From Alphaproteobacteria bacterium (GTDB lineage Bacteria; Pseudomonadota; Alphaproteobacteria; Puniceispirillales; UBA1172), in assembly GCA_016778985.1 (NCBI GenBank), contig JADHOM010000005.1, forward strand, positions 35,402-99,401: a stretch of DNA of 64,000 nt, read 5' to 3'. Under the pieces are notes generated by a model. The model worked only from the letters and a program-made list of their open reading frames with translations, did not search any database and was not told where the DNA came from. The position numbers were made by a program, and so were the translations under genes. This document shows positions 56,226 through 64,000 of this stretch, piece after piece; position 1 is the stretch's first letter; each line of letters opens with the position of its first letter.

Positions 56226-59101
56226 TATTTTTTCTCTCTTTTACTGGTGGCAATAATGGTATCACCGTAACGTAATATTTTAGGAGTCTCCGCCATATTC
56301 GGCGGCGCCGCCAAAATCGGGAAATCAGGTTCAATGACAGGATTATCACTGGCCGTGGCTTTGGTGATATTTACTTTCAGGTCATACCATGCGGCTTGCC
56401 CGGTAATAGGATCAGAGTTTGACCAGCGTAAGCCGTCACCTTTCATCGGCAATAATTCATGGATCAGATGATTAAGCAAAAAGCCTTTGCGAGCTTCGGG
56501 TGCATCAGCATCTAATTGCCATGCGCCGCGCCGTTTACCAATAGCATTCCATGTCCAAACAGTATTAGGATTAATGCCTTCCATGATGGCAACAGGAACT
56601 TTAATTTTGCCATGATGTGATGCCACCCATACCCAGTCACCATCTTGCACATCAAGTGAGCGAGCCAAATTACCGGGGATGAATAAGGGATTATGGCCAT
56701 GGATTTGCCGTAGCCAAGGGTTTTGTGATCCCCATGAATGATACATCGCCATCGGCCGCTGGGTCAGGGCATGGATAGGATATGTATTGGCATCAACAGC
56801 ACTTCCCTCAAATGGCTCATACCAGATAGGCAGAGGTGTAAAGCAGGTTTTGATCTGTTGTCGCATATGCTCAGGCGGCTGGATTTTACCATGACCTTCG
56901 GCGGCTAAGCGGAACTTTTGCAACTCTTCGGAATAAATCTGAAAGCAGTAAGGCTCAGGCTTATCATAGAAACCCATCCGGACAGCAAAATCTTGATAAT
57001 GGCTATTTGCCATTTTAAAAAACCGGGCATTTTCGGGTAATTCTTCTGACCAGAAGCCGCCATGTTCAATATAGGCATTGATCTGCTCTGCATTCGGCTC
57101 ACCGCGGCCAGCCTTATCACCCTTTTTGCCTCTAAAGCCAGCTAGAGGGCCAATCCCCGGCTTGCGTTGGTGCGTGGTCATATAATCAGCATAATCCGCA
57201 TAAAGCGGCTTACCATCCGCATCAACCATGCCCGGCAAGCCAAGCCTTGCCCCTAAATCCAAAAGAACAGACTGAAATCCGCGGACATCACGGTCAGGTT
57301 CAACAACCGGCCAACGGATCGCATCGGCAACGGTATCAGGCTCACATATCGGGCGGTCTAATAAGGAAATACAGTCATGACGTTCCAGATAGGTCGTATC
57401 AGGCAAGATCAGGTCTGCATAGGCAACCATCTCAGATGAGTAGGCATCTGAGTAAATAATCTTTGGAATAATATAGTCGCCTGTTGCAGGGTCTTTTTCG
57501 GTTAACATATCAATCACGCCGCGTGTATTCATGCTCGAATTCCACGCCATATTTGCCATATACATAAATAACACATCGACCTTATAAGGATCACCAGCAT
57601 AGGCGTTTGAGATCACCATATGCATCAAGCCATGTGCCGATAATGGCGCATCCCATGAATAGGCTTTATCAATCCGACTAGGTGTTCCATCAGCATCAAC
57701 AAGCAGATCATCTGGTGATAACACATAGCCCAGTGGTGCCCCCGGCAGCGGCGTGTTGGGCTTTACTTGATCGGCTTTACCAGCTGGCCGTGGATGAATA
57801 TGGGCAGGTTTTGGATAAGGCGGTTTGAAGCGAAAGCCGCCAGGGGTTTCAACACTGCCGATGAGAATTTGTAAGACATGCAAAGCCCGACAGGTTTGAA
57901 AGCCGTTAGAATGGGCAGATATGCCGCGCATGGCATGCATGGATACGGGACGGCCAATCATTTGCTCATGGCGCTCACCTTTCCAGTCAACCCATGGCTC
58001 ATCAATGACAACTTGCCGCGAAAAAGCCGCCTCAGCGATTGATTTAGCCAAGCCATAAACGCGGGCGGCAGGAATTCCTGTATTGGCTTCGGTCGCCTCT
58101 GGGCTGTATTGCTCATCTAGCCATTCTTCGACCATTAACATGAAAGACGGCACGGCTATTAGGCCTGATTTATTCTTAACCTCGCCTTTTAATTGCGGCC
58201 GAATACCGCCCTTATCAAAGGCAACGGGCCTGCCTGTTTTGCTATCAATGACCTGTGGCTTATTATCTTTATCACGCAAAAATAACCCATCATCAGACTG
58301 TCCTGGATTGCGAATAACCAGCCAAGGGGCATTGGTGTAACGCATCAGATAATCAAGATCAATGTGACCTGTTTTCATCAAGACATGGATCAGCGACATG
58401 ATGAGCAAGCCATCTGTGCCGGGGGTGATCCCCACCCAATCATCAGCGACAGCCGAATATCCTGTTTGTACAGGATTAACAGAAATGGTGCGGATGCCTC
58501 GGTCTTTTAATTTGCCTAAGCCGATTTTGATCGGGTTTGAATCGTGATCTTCGGCAACCCCAAAGAGCAGGAACAATTCTGTCCGCTCCCAATCAGGTGA
58601 GCCAAACTCCCAAAACGCACCACCAATGGTATATATTCCTGCCGCCGCCATATTGACTGAACAAAAGCCGCCATGTGCGGCAAAATTAGGGGTGCCAAAT
58701 TGCTGTGCCCACCATCCGGTAAGCGCCTGGCTTTGGTCGCGCCCAGTAAAGAAAGCCAGTTTTTTAGGGTCGTTTTCTCGAATAGGCTTGAGCCATGAGG
58801 TTGCTAATTCCATCGCCTCTTCCCATGAGATAGGCGCAAACTTACCTTCGCCACGCTTGCCAATACGTTTAAGCGGTGACTGCAGTCGGGCAGGGGAAAG
58901 ATGTTGCATAATTCCCGCTGAGCCTTTAGCGCAAAGCACGCCTTGGTTAACAGGATGATCCCGATTACCCTCAATATAGCGGATCTCATCGCCTTTCATA
59001 TGGACGTTAATTCCACATCGACAGGCGCACATATAGCAAGTTGTTTTGGCTATGCGATCTGAAGGCTCGGGAGATAAATTTAAGTTCTTATCATCTGGCA
59101 T
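56225..59101 (-). CDS. soeA: Cytoplasmic sulfite dehydrogenase molybdenum subunit (SoeA-like)
   Basis: 958 residues of the DMSO-reductase molybdopterin family. The N-terminal [4Fe-4S] ligands are Cys22, Cys25, Cys29 and Cys57. GGFCSVN at 144-150 is the region where a Mo-ligating Cys is expected. There is no twin-arginine signal, unlike exported DmsA, so the enzyme should face the cytoplasm, as SoeABC does. The length matches SoeA. It lies 24 bases after a short phosphate acetyltransferase gene and two genes from taurine-pyruvate aminotransferase, so oxidation of taurine-derived sulfite to sulfate is the best reading. A reductase of the same family (polysulfide, thiosulfate) is the main alternative. 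Confidence 0.83.
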   Translation of the reverse strand: MPDDKNLNLSPEPSDRIAKTTCYMCACRCGINVHMKGDEIRYIEGNRDHPVNQGVLCAKGSAGIMQHLSPARLQSPLKRIGKRGEGKFAPISWEEAMELATSWLKPIRENDPKKLAFFTGRDQSQALTGWWAQQFGTPNFAAHGGFCSVNMAAAGIYTIGGAFWEFGSPDWERTELFLLFGVAEDHDSNPIKIGLGKLKDRGIRTISVNPVQTGYSAVADDWVGITPGTDGLLIMSLIHVLMKTGHIDLDYLMRYTNAPWLVIRNPGQSDDGLFLRDKDNKPQVIDSKTGRPVAFDKGGIRPQLKGEVKNKSGLIAVPSFMLMVEEWLDEQYSPEATEANTGIPAARVYGLAKSIAEAAFSRQVVIDEPWVDWKGERHEQMIGRPVSMHAMRGISAHSNGFQTCRALHVLQILIGSVETPGGFRFKPPYPKPAHIHPRPAGKADQVKPNTPLPGAPLGYVLSPDDLLVDADGTPSRIDKAYSWDAPLSAHGLMHMVISNAYAGDPYKVDVLFMYMANMAWNSSMNTRGVIDMLTEKDPATGDYIIPKIIYSDAYSSEMVAYADLILPDTTYLERHDCISLLDRPICEPDTVADAIRWPVVEPDRDVRGFQSVLLDLGARLGLPGMVDADGKPLYADYADYMTTHQRKPGIGPLAGFRGKKGDKAGRGEPNAEQINAYIEHGGFWSEELPENARFFKMANSHYQDFAVRMGFYDKPEPYCFQIYSEELQKFRLAAEGHGKIQPPEHMRQQIKTCFTPLPIWYEPFEGSAVDANTYPIHALTQRPMAMYHSWGSQNPWLRQIHGHNPLFIPGNLARSLDVQDGDWVWVASHHGKIKVPVAIMEGINPNTVWTWNAIGKRRGAWQLDADAPEARKGFLLNHLIHELLPMKGDGLRWSNSDPITGQAAWYDLKVNITKATASDNPVIEPDFPILAAPPNMAETPKILRYGDTIIATSKREKK

Positions 59102-59125
59102 AAGTTTTTTTCCCTTAAAGGCAGA

Positions 59126-60073
59126 TTAATTAGAATATATTTGCGCGGCAAGTGCAACCGAAGCTATTCTTGCGGCAGGCGGATCGGCTCGACTTGTCAG
59201 CATGATAGGCACTTTGCCGCCAGTGACAACACCAGCAGCGCAAGCGCCTTTGAACCAAACAAGCGATTTGAATATCACATTACCTGAGGTTAATTCTGGC
59301 ATGATAAGGGCATCAGCATGACCAGCCACAGGATCATGATCTAGGCCCTTAATGGCGACGGCTTCTGGGCTGATAGCAAGATCAAATGATAAAGGCCCCG
59401 AAATATCGGCCTGTGTCAAGTTTGCCTTGCCCCAATCTGCCAATTCTTTAGCGGCAAGTGATGACGGGACAGAGGCAATAGGTGTCTCTGTCGCAGAAAT
59501 CACAGCTATTGCTGGTCTGGCTATACCTAATGCCTGCGCCACATGGATAAGTTCGGTCATCATGGTTTGACGGGTTTTCATATCAGGTTCAACATTGACA
59601 GCGGCATCTGATATTAATAACGGCTTACCGCCATCAGCTGGGAACATGGCAAAGATATGCACCATGCGTTTATCGCCCCTGATGCCATTGTCACGTTTTA
59701 GCATACCTGACATAAATCGGTCAGTATGAACATGACCTTTCATAACCGCTTGCACCATGCCCTGATGGACAAGATCAATGGCGGCTTTGACAATAGCCTC
59801 CTCATCATTTGCATCGGTAATCAGAATTTCAGATATATCCCAATTCAATTCTTGGGCTAGATGATTGATGATATCCTTGGCGCCAATCAAATGTGGGGTT
59901 GCTATGCCTTCTTGGCTTGCGATCATTGCCGTTTCCATCGCCACGGCTGAATTAGCACCGACTATCGCCACATTAAAATCACCAGCTGCATTCTGGCGCG
60001 CTTGAGTGAGCAGCCAATCAGGGCAAGTTGGTGTGACATTTGTCAAAAAAGAAGATTTGCCAGAAACTGTCAT
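59126..60073 (-). CDS. pta: Phosphate acetyltransferase, short type
   Basis: 315 residues of the phosphate acetyl/butyryltransferase family. Typical stretches are MKGHVHTDRFMSGML, GDKRMVHIFAMFPADGGKPL with ISDAAVNVEPDMKTR, and GHADALIMPELTSGNVIFKS. In taurine-degrading alphaproteobacteria a short Pta converts acetyl phosphate made by Xsc to acetyl-CoA. It lies between tpa and soeA on the same strand, which supports that role over phosphotransbutyrylase. Confidence 0.87.
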   Translation of the reverse strand: MTVSGKSSFLTNVTPTCPDWLLTQARQNAAGDFNVAIVGANSAVAMETAMIASQEGIATPHLIGAKDIINHLAQELNWDISEILITDANDEEAIVKAAIDLVHQGMVQAVMKGHVHTDRFMSGMLKRDNGIRGDKRMVHIFAMFPADGGKPLLISDAAVNVEPDMKTRQTMMTELIHVAQALGIARPAIAVISATETPIASVPSSLAAKELADWGKANLTQADISGPLSFDLAISPEAVAIKGLDHDPVAGHADALIMPELTSGNVIFKSLVWFKGACAAGVVTGGKVPIMLTSRADPPAARIASVALAAQIYSN

Positions 60074-60161
60074 CAGGCTTGCGAGTGGTGATTTATAAGG
60101 TGATGGATAAACATATATTCTATAAGTTTTTAAGGGTGCTTGCGGCTATGTGTTAAATACA

Positions 60162-60194
60162 AATAGGAGAACATGAAACCCCCGCTCTCCTATT
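60162..60194 (-). terminator. Hairpin after tpa (terminator or attenuator)
   Basis: AATAGGAGA and TCTCCTATT pair perfectly over nine bases with a 15-base loop. Read on the minus strand the stem is followed by TGTATTTAACAC, only moderately U-rich. It sits 13 bases after the tpa stop and may lower expression of the downstream pta-soe genes relative to tpa. Confidence 0.65.
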
Positions 60195-60207
60195 CATAAT
60201 ATATTAA

Positions 60208-61593
60208 TTACCCAAAAACACGGGTCAGGGCTTGATCTACCGCATCGGTAATTTGATTAATATCATCCTTAGTTGCGATTAGCGCAGGGCTAAAGCAAAG
60301 GGTATTGTTAAACCCTGGTAGTGAGCGATTAGTTGCCCCAATAACAACGCCTTGTTGCATACAATCAGCAACAACTGCCTGAACCATTTTTTCTGCAGCC
60401 GGCTCTTTGGACTGGCGATCTGCCACCAGTTCTGCGCCTATGAATAACCCCTTACCCCGAACATCGCCGATAACGGCATGTTTTTCGGCTAGGGCGTTCA
60501 GATTATCAATCATATGCGCGCTCATGGAAATGGTATTATCAAGCAGACCTTCATCCTCAATAATACGCATATTTTCAATGGCTGCCGCCGGTCCTGCTGT
60601 GCATCCGCCAAAGGTTGAAATATCACGGAAGTAATTCATCGGGTCACTGGCGTCATCTTTAAACATGGAAAACACCTCTTCGGTGGTAACCAGGCAAGCG
60701 ATGGCGGCATATCCTGACGCCACCCCTTTGGCCATAGTGACGAGGTCTGGTTTAATGCCATAATTCTGATATCCGAACCATGTGCCAGTCCGCCCAACTC
60801 CGCAAACCACCTCATCAATATGGAGCAAAATATCATATTTTTTACAAATCTCTTGGACGCGCTCCCAGTATCCATCGGGCGGGGTAATCACACCGCCACC
60901 CGCTGTCACCGGCTCAAGGCAAAGTGCGCCAACCGTATCGGCCCCTTCGGCAAGGATGACCTCTTCAATGGCGTCAGCCGCGCGCTTACCATATGCTTCG
61001 CCAGTCAAATCCCACTGAGCGCGGTATTCCAGGCAATGTGGAACGCGAACAAATCCTGGTGTATAGGGGCCATATTGCGCGTTACGTTCATCTTGGCCAC
61101 CTGCGGATAAACAGCCGATTGTGGTGCCGTGATAATCTCTATCCCGATAGAGAATCTTATGCTTTTTCCCGCCATAGCGTTTATGGGCAATCTGGCGAAC
61201 CATTTTAAAGCCTTTCTCATTCGCTTCAGAGCCAGAATTACAGTAATAAACACGTGAAAGACCAGGCATTTTATCAAGCAGCATGTCAGAGAAAATAGCC
61301 CCTGGAATAGACCCTGCCGAGCCAGCAAAATAATTCAACTTAATGAGCTGATCTCTAACCGCATTGGCAATGCTTTCGCGGCCATAGCCAACATTGACTG
61401 TCCAGACTCCGCCAGAAACAGCATCAATATGTTCTTTGCCTTTTTGATCCCAGACGCGCATACCCTTGCCTTCAACAATGATGCGAGGCTCACTAGTTTC
61501 AAAGGGTTTATGCTGTATCAGATGATGCCATATGTGAGCGCGATCTAACTCAACAATTTGCGATATATCATTATCGTAAAACTTACCGTCCAT
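60208..61593 (-). CDS. tpa: Taurine-pyruvate aminotransferase
   Basis: 461 residues of the class III aminotransferases. The PLP lysine lies in LVTMAKGVASGYAAI; LHIDEVVCGVGRTGTWFGYQ and NSGSEANEKGFKMVRQ are family landmarks. The N-terminus (LDRAHIWHHLIQHKPFETSE) and the EYRAQWDLTGE region resemble Tpa, which moves the amino group of taurine to pyruvate, giving sulfoacetaldehyde and alanine. tauABC lies divergently upstream and pta-soeABC downstream, so the taurine role is well supported. A beta-alanine or omega-amino-acid role remains possible. Confidence 0.87.
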   Translation of the reverse strand: MDGKFYDNDISQIVELDRAHIWHHLIQHKPFETSEPRIIVEGKGMRVWDQKGKEHIDAVSGGVWTVNVGYGRESIANAVRDQLIKLNYFAGSAGSIPGAIFSDMLLDKMPGLSRVYYCNSGSEANEKGFKMVRQIAHKRYGGKKHKILYRDRDYHGTTIGCLSAGGQDERNAQYGPYTPGFVRVPHCLEYRAQWDLTGEAYGKRAADAIEEVILAEGADTVGALCLEPVTAGGGVITPPDGYWERVQEICKKYDILLHIDEVVCGVGRTGTWFGYQNYGIKPDLVTMAKGVASGYAAIACLVTTEEVFSMFKDDASDPMNYFRDISTFGGCTAGPAAAIENMRIIEDEGLLDNTISMSAHMIDNLNALAEKHAVIGDVRGKGLFIGAELVADRQSKEPAAEKMVQAVVADCMQQGVVIGATNRSLPGFNNTLCFSPALIATKDDINQITDAVDQALTRVFG

Positions 61594-61766
61594 CTTCAGG
61601 CTCCCTTAAAAGCAAAATTCAATAATTCTTAAGACAAGAATGGAATAATTTTTCTAAATTGAAAAGGCAATATTTATGTGTTTGAATACTATATTAACTT
61701 TTCATGAAAAAACAGACAAGTCATCGTTTTCTTGAGTTAAATTTTGTTACGGTGATGGAAAATAAA

Positions 61767-61778
61767 GTTTTGCTTGTG
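61767..61778 (+). promoter_or_regulatory. 12-base motif shared with the XRE-cupin upstream region
   Basis: GTTTTGCTTGTG lies 53 bases before the tauA start within the 238-base divergent gap between tpa and tauA. The same 12 bases occur at 47141-47152. A 12-base palindrome TTTTCATGAAAA (61699-61710) lies nearby. A shared regulator is possible but unproven. Confidence 0.4.
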
Positions 61779-61831
61779 CGAAGTTTACATTTCATGTTCT
61801 CTATTGAAATAACTTATGTGAGGAGAAGAAA

Positions 61832-62812
61832 ATGAACAGATATAGTAAGTTTCTAGCAGGTGCTGTTGTTGCCGCAACAAGTATCGGAGCTGTTTCAGTG
61901 GCGCAAGCCGCGGATAGCGTTAATGTCGCGTTCTTTTTAGAATGGGCAACCCCAAATCAAATTGCAAAAGTTGACAATGTTTATGACGATGCATTGGGCG
62001 TTCCTGTTAACTGGACAGACTTTTCAACTGGAGTTGCGATGACAGAAGCGATGCTAGCGGGTGATATTGATATTGCCTATTCACAAGGCCTTGCGCCATT
62101 TGTGACGGCAATTCAGCAAGGTGCACCGCTCAAAATGGTGTCAATTGCTGTCATTTATGAGGCGAATGACTGTTTTGTAAAAAATGGTCTTGGGATCACA
62201 TCTGCTAACGCATCTGAGCTTGAAGGCAAGACGGTTGCGGTGCCATTGAATACCATGGCAGATTTCTCATTCCGCAAGCAAATGGCAGCATTGAATGTTG
62301 ATATTTCCACAATGTCAATTGTTGACCAAGCGCCGCCAGATGGTGCGGTTTCATTGGCTGACGGTTCTGTTGATATGGCTTGTATCTTTGGTGGTGCATC
62401 AGCAAAAGCCGCTGGCGAAGTCGGCACACCAATCATGAGCACCCAAGAAAAGTCAGATGCTGGCATTGGCTCTTTTGATGTTGTATCTGTGACAGAAAAA
62501 TTCGCTACCGAAAATCCTGATCTGGTAACCGCTTTCCTCGAAGTTACCCATGAAGCCAATGCAGAATGGACAGGTTCAGATGCGCAGATCGCTAAAGTGG
62601 CGGCTGATGCTGGTATGGATATTGAAACGACTAAGAATCAGATGGCTGGTTTTGTCTTCCCAACCGCTGAGCAGCAGATCTCGGATTACTTTGGTGATGA
62701 CGGTATTGCTGGTCAAGCAGCGGCTAGTTTAGGCGTTGTTTTTGAGAAATCAAACATCAGCAATTATAGCGGTAGCCTTGACGCCGTTATTGATGGCTCA
62801 TTCTTAAAATAA
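61832..62812 (+). CDS. tauA: Taurine ABC transporter substrate-binding protein
   Basis: 326 residues with a signal peptide (cut near AQA-AD). The mature protein is a nitrate/sulfonate/taurine-type binding protein (family NMT1/TauA): VNVAFFLEWATPNQIAKVDN, GVAMTEAMLAGDIDIAYSQG with LAPFVTAIQQG, and LEGKTVAVPLNTMADFSFRK. It binds taurine in the periplasm and presents it to TauC. Divergent from tpa, it heads the uptake operon; AGGAG precedes the ATG. A hairpin follows the gene, which usually gives the binding protein higher expression than the membrane parts. Confidence 0.92.
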   Translation: MNRYSKFLAGAVVAATSIGAVSVAQAADSVNVAFFLEWATPNQIAKVDNVYDDALGVPVNWTDFSTGVAMTEAMLAGDIDIAYSQGLAPFVTAIQQGAPLKMVSIAVIYEANDCFVKNGLGITSANASELEGKTVAVPLNTMADFSFRKQMAALNVDISTMSIVDQAPPDGAVSLADGSVDMACIFGGASAKAAGEVGTPIMSTQEKSDAGIGSFDVVSVTEKFATENPDLVTAFLEVTHEANAEWTGSDAQIAKVAADAGMDIETTKNQMAGFVFPTAEQQISDYFGDDGIAGQAAASLGVVFEKSNISNYSGSLDAVIDGSFLK

Positions 62813-62828
62813 TCTAAAGACCATTATC

Positions 62829-62860
62829 AAGCAGGGTCGCATTATTGGGGCCCTGCTTTT
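62829..62860 (+). terminator. Attenuating terminator between tauA and tauB
   Basis: AAGCAGGG (62829-62836) pairs with CCCTGCTT (62851-62858) and is followed by more T residues. Partial read-through would give more TauA than TauBC, the common ratio for binding-protein transporters. Confidence 0.82.
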
Positions 62861-62883
62861 AAGTCTTTTCGTTAAAGATATGG

Positions 62884-63693
62884 TTGATCCCCTTAGTGTC
62901 TGATCTGGTATGCAATAATTTATGTATGACCTTTACGGCGCCCGGTAATGGCGCTCAAGTAGAGGCATTGAAAAATATCAATTTTACCCTCAAGCAAGGC
63001 GAATTGCTGTCGGTTCTTGGGCCTTCTGGATGCGGTAAGACCACTCTATTGAATATGGTGGCAGGCTTTCTGAACCCGACATCAGGCGATTTAATGCTTG
63101 GTGGCAAGACCATAGAAGGTCCCGGAGTTGAGCGCGGTATGGTGTTTCAACAGGGTGCGCTGTTTGAATGGTTGACGGTTAGCAAAAATGTGGATTTTGG
63201 CTTACGCATGAAAAATATGCCAGCTGTTGAAAGAAAACAATTAGTTGATAAATGGCTTGATATTGTTGGACTTTCCGGATTTGGTGATACCCCAACCTAT
63301 CAGCTGTCTGGGGGCATGCAGCAGCGGGTTGCGTTAGCCAGATGCCTTGTTAATGACCCTGATCTTATTCTGATGGATGAGCCGCTGGGCGCGCTTGACG
63401 CCTTGACGCGTGAGAAAATGCAGTCGCTTATTCTGGAATTATGGAAAGAGACTGGCAAGACGATTATTATCATTACGCATTCGGTTGAAGAAGCCTTGCT
63501 GTTAGGGCAAAGGCTGTTTGTGATGGCGCCACGCCCGGGCCGCATTCATAAGGAATATCAGCTCAATTTTGCTGAGCTGGGGCTGCAAGAATCGCTCCGT
63601 GACATCAAGCAGAAAAATGATTTTAACAAAGTAAGAGAAGAAATCCTGACCATGATTTGGGATATGGAAGAGGAGATCATGGGCGGTGTTTGA
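62884..63693 (+). CDS. tauB: Taurine ABC transporter ATP-binding protein
   Basis: About 269 residues. Motifs are Walker A GPSGCGKTTLLN, Q-loop MVFQQGALFEWLTV, signature LSGGMQQRVALARCLV and Walker B LILMDEPLGALD, the TauB/SsuB pattern. The start is uncertain: the frame can begin at TTG 62884 or GTG 62896, neither with a good ribosome site. The C-terminus continues about 50 residues past the ATPase core. It overlaps the permease gene by several bases. Confidence 0.92.
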   Translation: MIPLVSDLVCNNLCMTFTAPGNGAQVEALKNINFTLKQGELLSVLGPSGCGKTTLLNMVAGFLNPTSGDLMLGGKTIEGPGVERGMVFQQGALFEWLTVSKNVDFGLRMKNMPAVERKQLVDKWLDIVGLSGFGDTPTYQLSGGMQQRVALARCLVNDPDLILMDEPLGALDALTREKMQSLILELWKETGKTIIIITHSVEEALLLGQRLFVMAPRPGRIHKEYQLNFAELGLQESLRDIKQKNDFNKVREEILTMIWDMEEEIMGGV

Positions 63694-64000
63694 GTGGATG
63701 TCTTATAACAGAGGCGGCATAGCTGGCGTCATTATTTTGGGGCTGGTGATCACCTTGCTGTGGTCAATTTATCACGGCGTTAAAACCGCTCGTATTCGTG
63801 AAAAGGAACAAGTCTTTGGTGATCCAGAAAGGACAACTGGGGGCTGGTATTGGGCAGTATGCGGTGTCGCCACTATCCTGCTGTTATGGTTTTATTATTC
63901 ATGGGGGATGGCGCGCGCGTATTTTCCAAAAGCCGCTAACGAGCTGTGTCAGGTCGCCAAAGTTCATGAATCGCTATCGCCAATTGTCGCCCAGCTTCCT
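63686..64000 (+). CDS. tauC: Taurine ABC transporter permease (partial, N-terminal part)
   Basis: The frame is open from GTG 63686 (or ATG 63698) to the window edge, 105 codons. It starts with a membrane helix (GGIAGVIILGLVITLLWSIY), has a charged loop, a second helix (WAVCGVATILLLWFYYSWGM) and then a helical segment. This N-terminal extension precedes the usual permease core, which lies outside the window. Position after tauAB gives the identity; some marine alphaproteobacterial TauC proteins have such extensions. It overlaps tauB by 8 bases from the GTG. Confidence 0.78.
   Translation, partial: MFEWMSYNRGGIAGVIILGLVITLLWSIYHGVKTARIREKEQVFGDPERTTGGWYWAVCGVATILLLWFYYSWGMARAYFPKAANELCQVAKVHESLSPIVAQLP

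Noticed and set aside
54558..59101. Reading the molybdenum complex as a DMSO or TMAO reductase (DmsABC)
   Set aside because: The large subunit has no twin-arginine signal and the genes sit with tpa and pta, so a cytoplasmic sulfite dehydrogenase fits better. The alternative is kept as a stated caveat.

Overview
The window reads as a continuous piece of a free-living, probably marine, alphaproteobacterial chromosome with moderately low GC. The gene families (taurine dissimilation, carnitine to glycine betaine, dimethylglycine-type demethylases, an MttB-family methyltransferase, many ABC and DMT transporters, polar-type flagellar genes) fit a SAR116/Puniceispirillum-like lineage, but that placement is inference. 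I see no rRNA, tRNA, CRISPR array, insertion sequence or prophage. Coding density is high, and nearly all reading frames are intact. The genes cut by the window edges are a FlgT-like gene at the left and a taurine permease gene at the right.

Bases 1-9730 are a flagellar block. FlgT-like and FlgP-like envelope genes diverge from flhA across a 333-base region carrying two facing sigma-54-type promoter matches. After flhA come a membrane protein with an FlhF-like N-terminus but no GTPase domain, then flhG, fliA, an unknown gene, a convergent FlgF-like rod gene, and four small uncharacterised genes that include a nitrile-hydratase-leader-like protein and a Sel1-type protein. Bases 9760-13160 are a zinc module: znuC-znuB-zur divergent from znuA, with a perfect Zur-box-like palindrome between them. 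Bases 13286-21877 hold a dienelactone-hydrolase-like enzyme, a DUF805 protein, a DMT exporter, a P1-family peptidase and a complete peptide-type ABC importer.

Bases 22027-27719 form a compact operon for a second, non-canonical succinate dehydrogenase/fumarate reductase with a two-subunit class I fumarase or tartrate dehydratase and a LysR regulator. Bases 27775-35363 carry mixed metabolism: uronate-dehydrogenase-like SDR, GST, TPP enzyme, hydroxyacid dehydrogenase, cold-shock protein, DMT exporter, flavodoxin-like protein and pgi. Bases 35422-42006 are a carnitine/butyrobetaine module: the dehydrocarnitine cleavage enzyme, a carnitine dehydrogenase fused to a thioesterase, an acyl-CoA dehydrogenase, an ADP-forming CoA ligase and a CaiD-like hydratase. 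Its expected end product is glycine betaine.

Bases 42062-47046 are housekeeping and unknown genes, including pyk, a SufU-like scaffold and a cyclophilin. Bases 47222-54493 hold an XRE-cupin regulator, two large FAD/GcvT demethylating dehydrogenases and a non-pyrrolysine MttB-family protein, a plausible continuation from glycine betaine towards glycine. Bases 54558-64000 are a taurine module: a cytoplasmic SoeABC-type sulfite dehydrogenase, short phosphate acetyltransferase and taurine-pyruvate aminotransferase on one strand, and tauABC on the other. Sulfoacetaldehyde acetyltransferase (Xsc), the step linking Tpa to Pta, is not in the window. A 12-base sequence is shared between the upstream regions of the XRE-cupin regulator and tauA.
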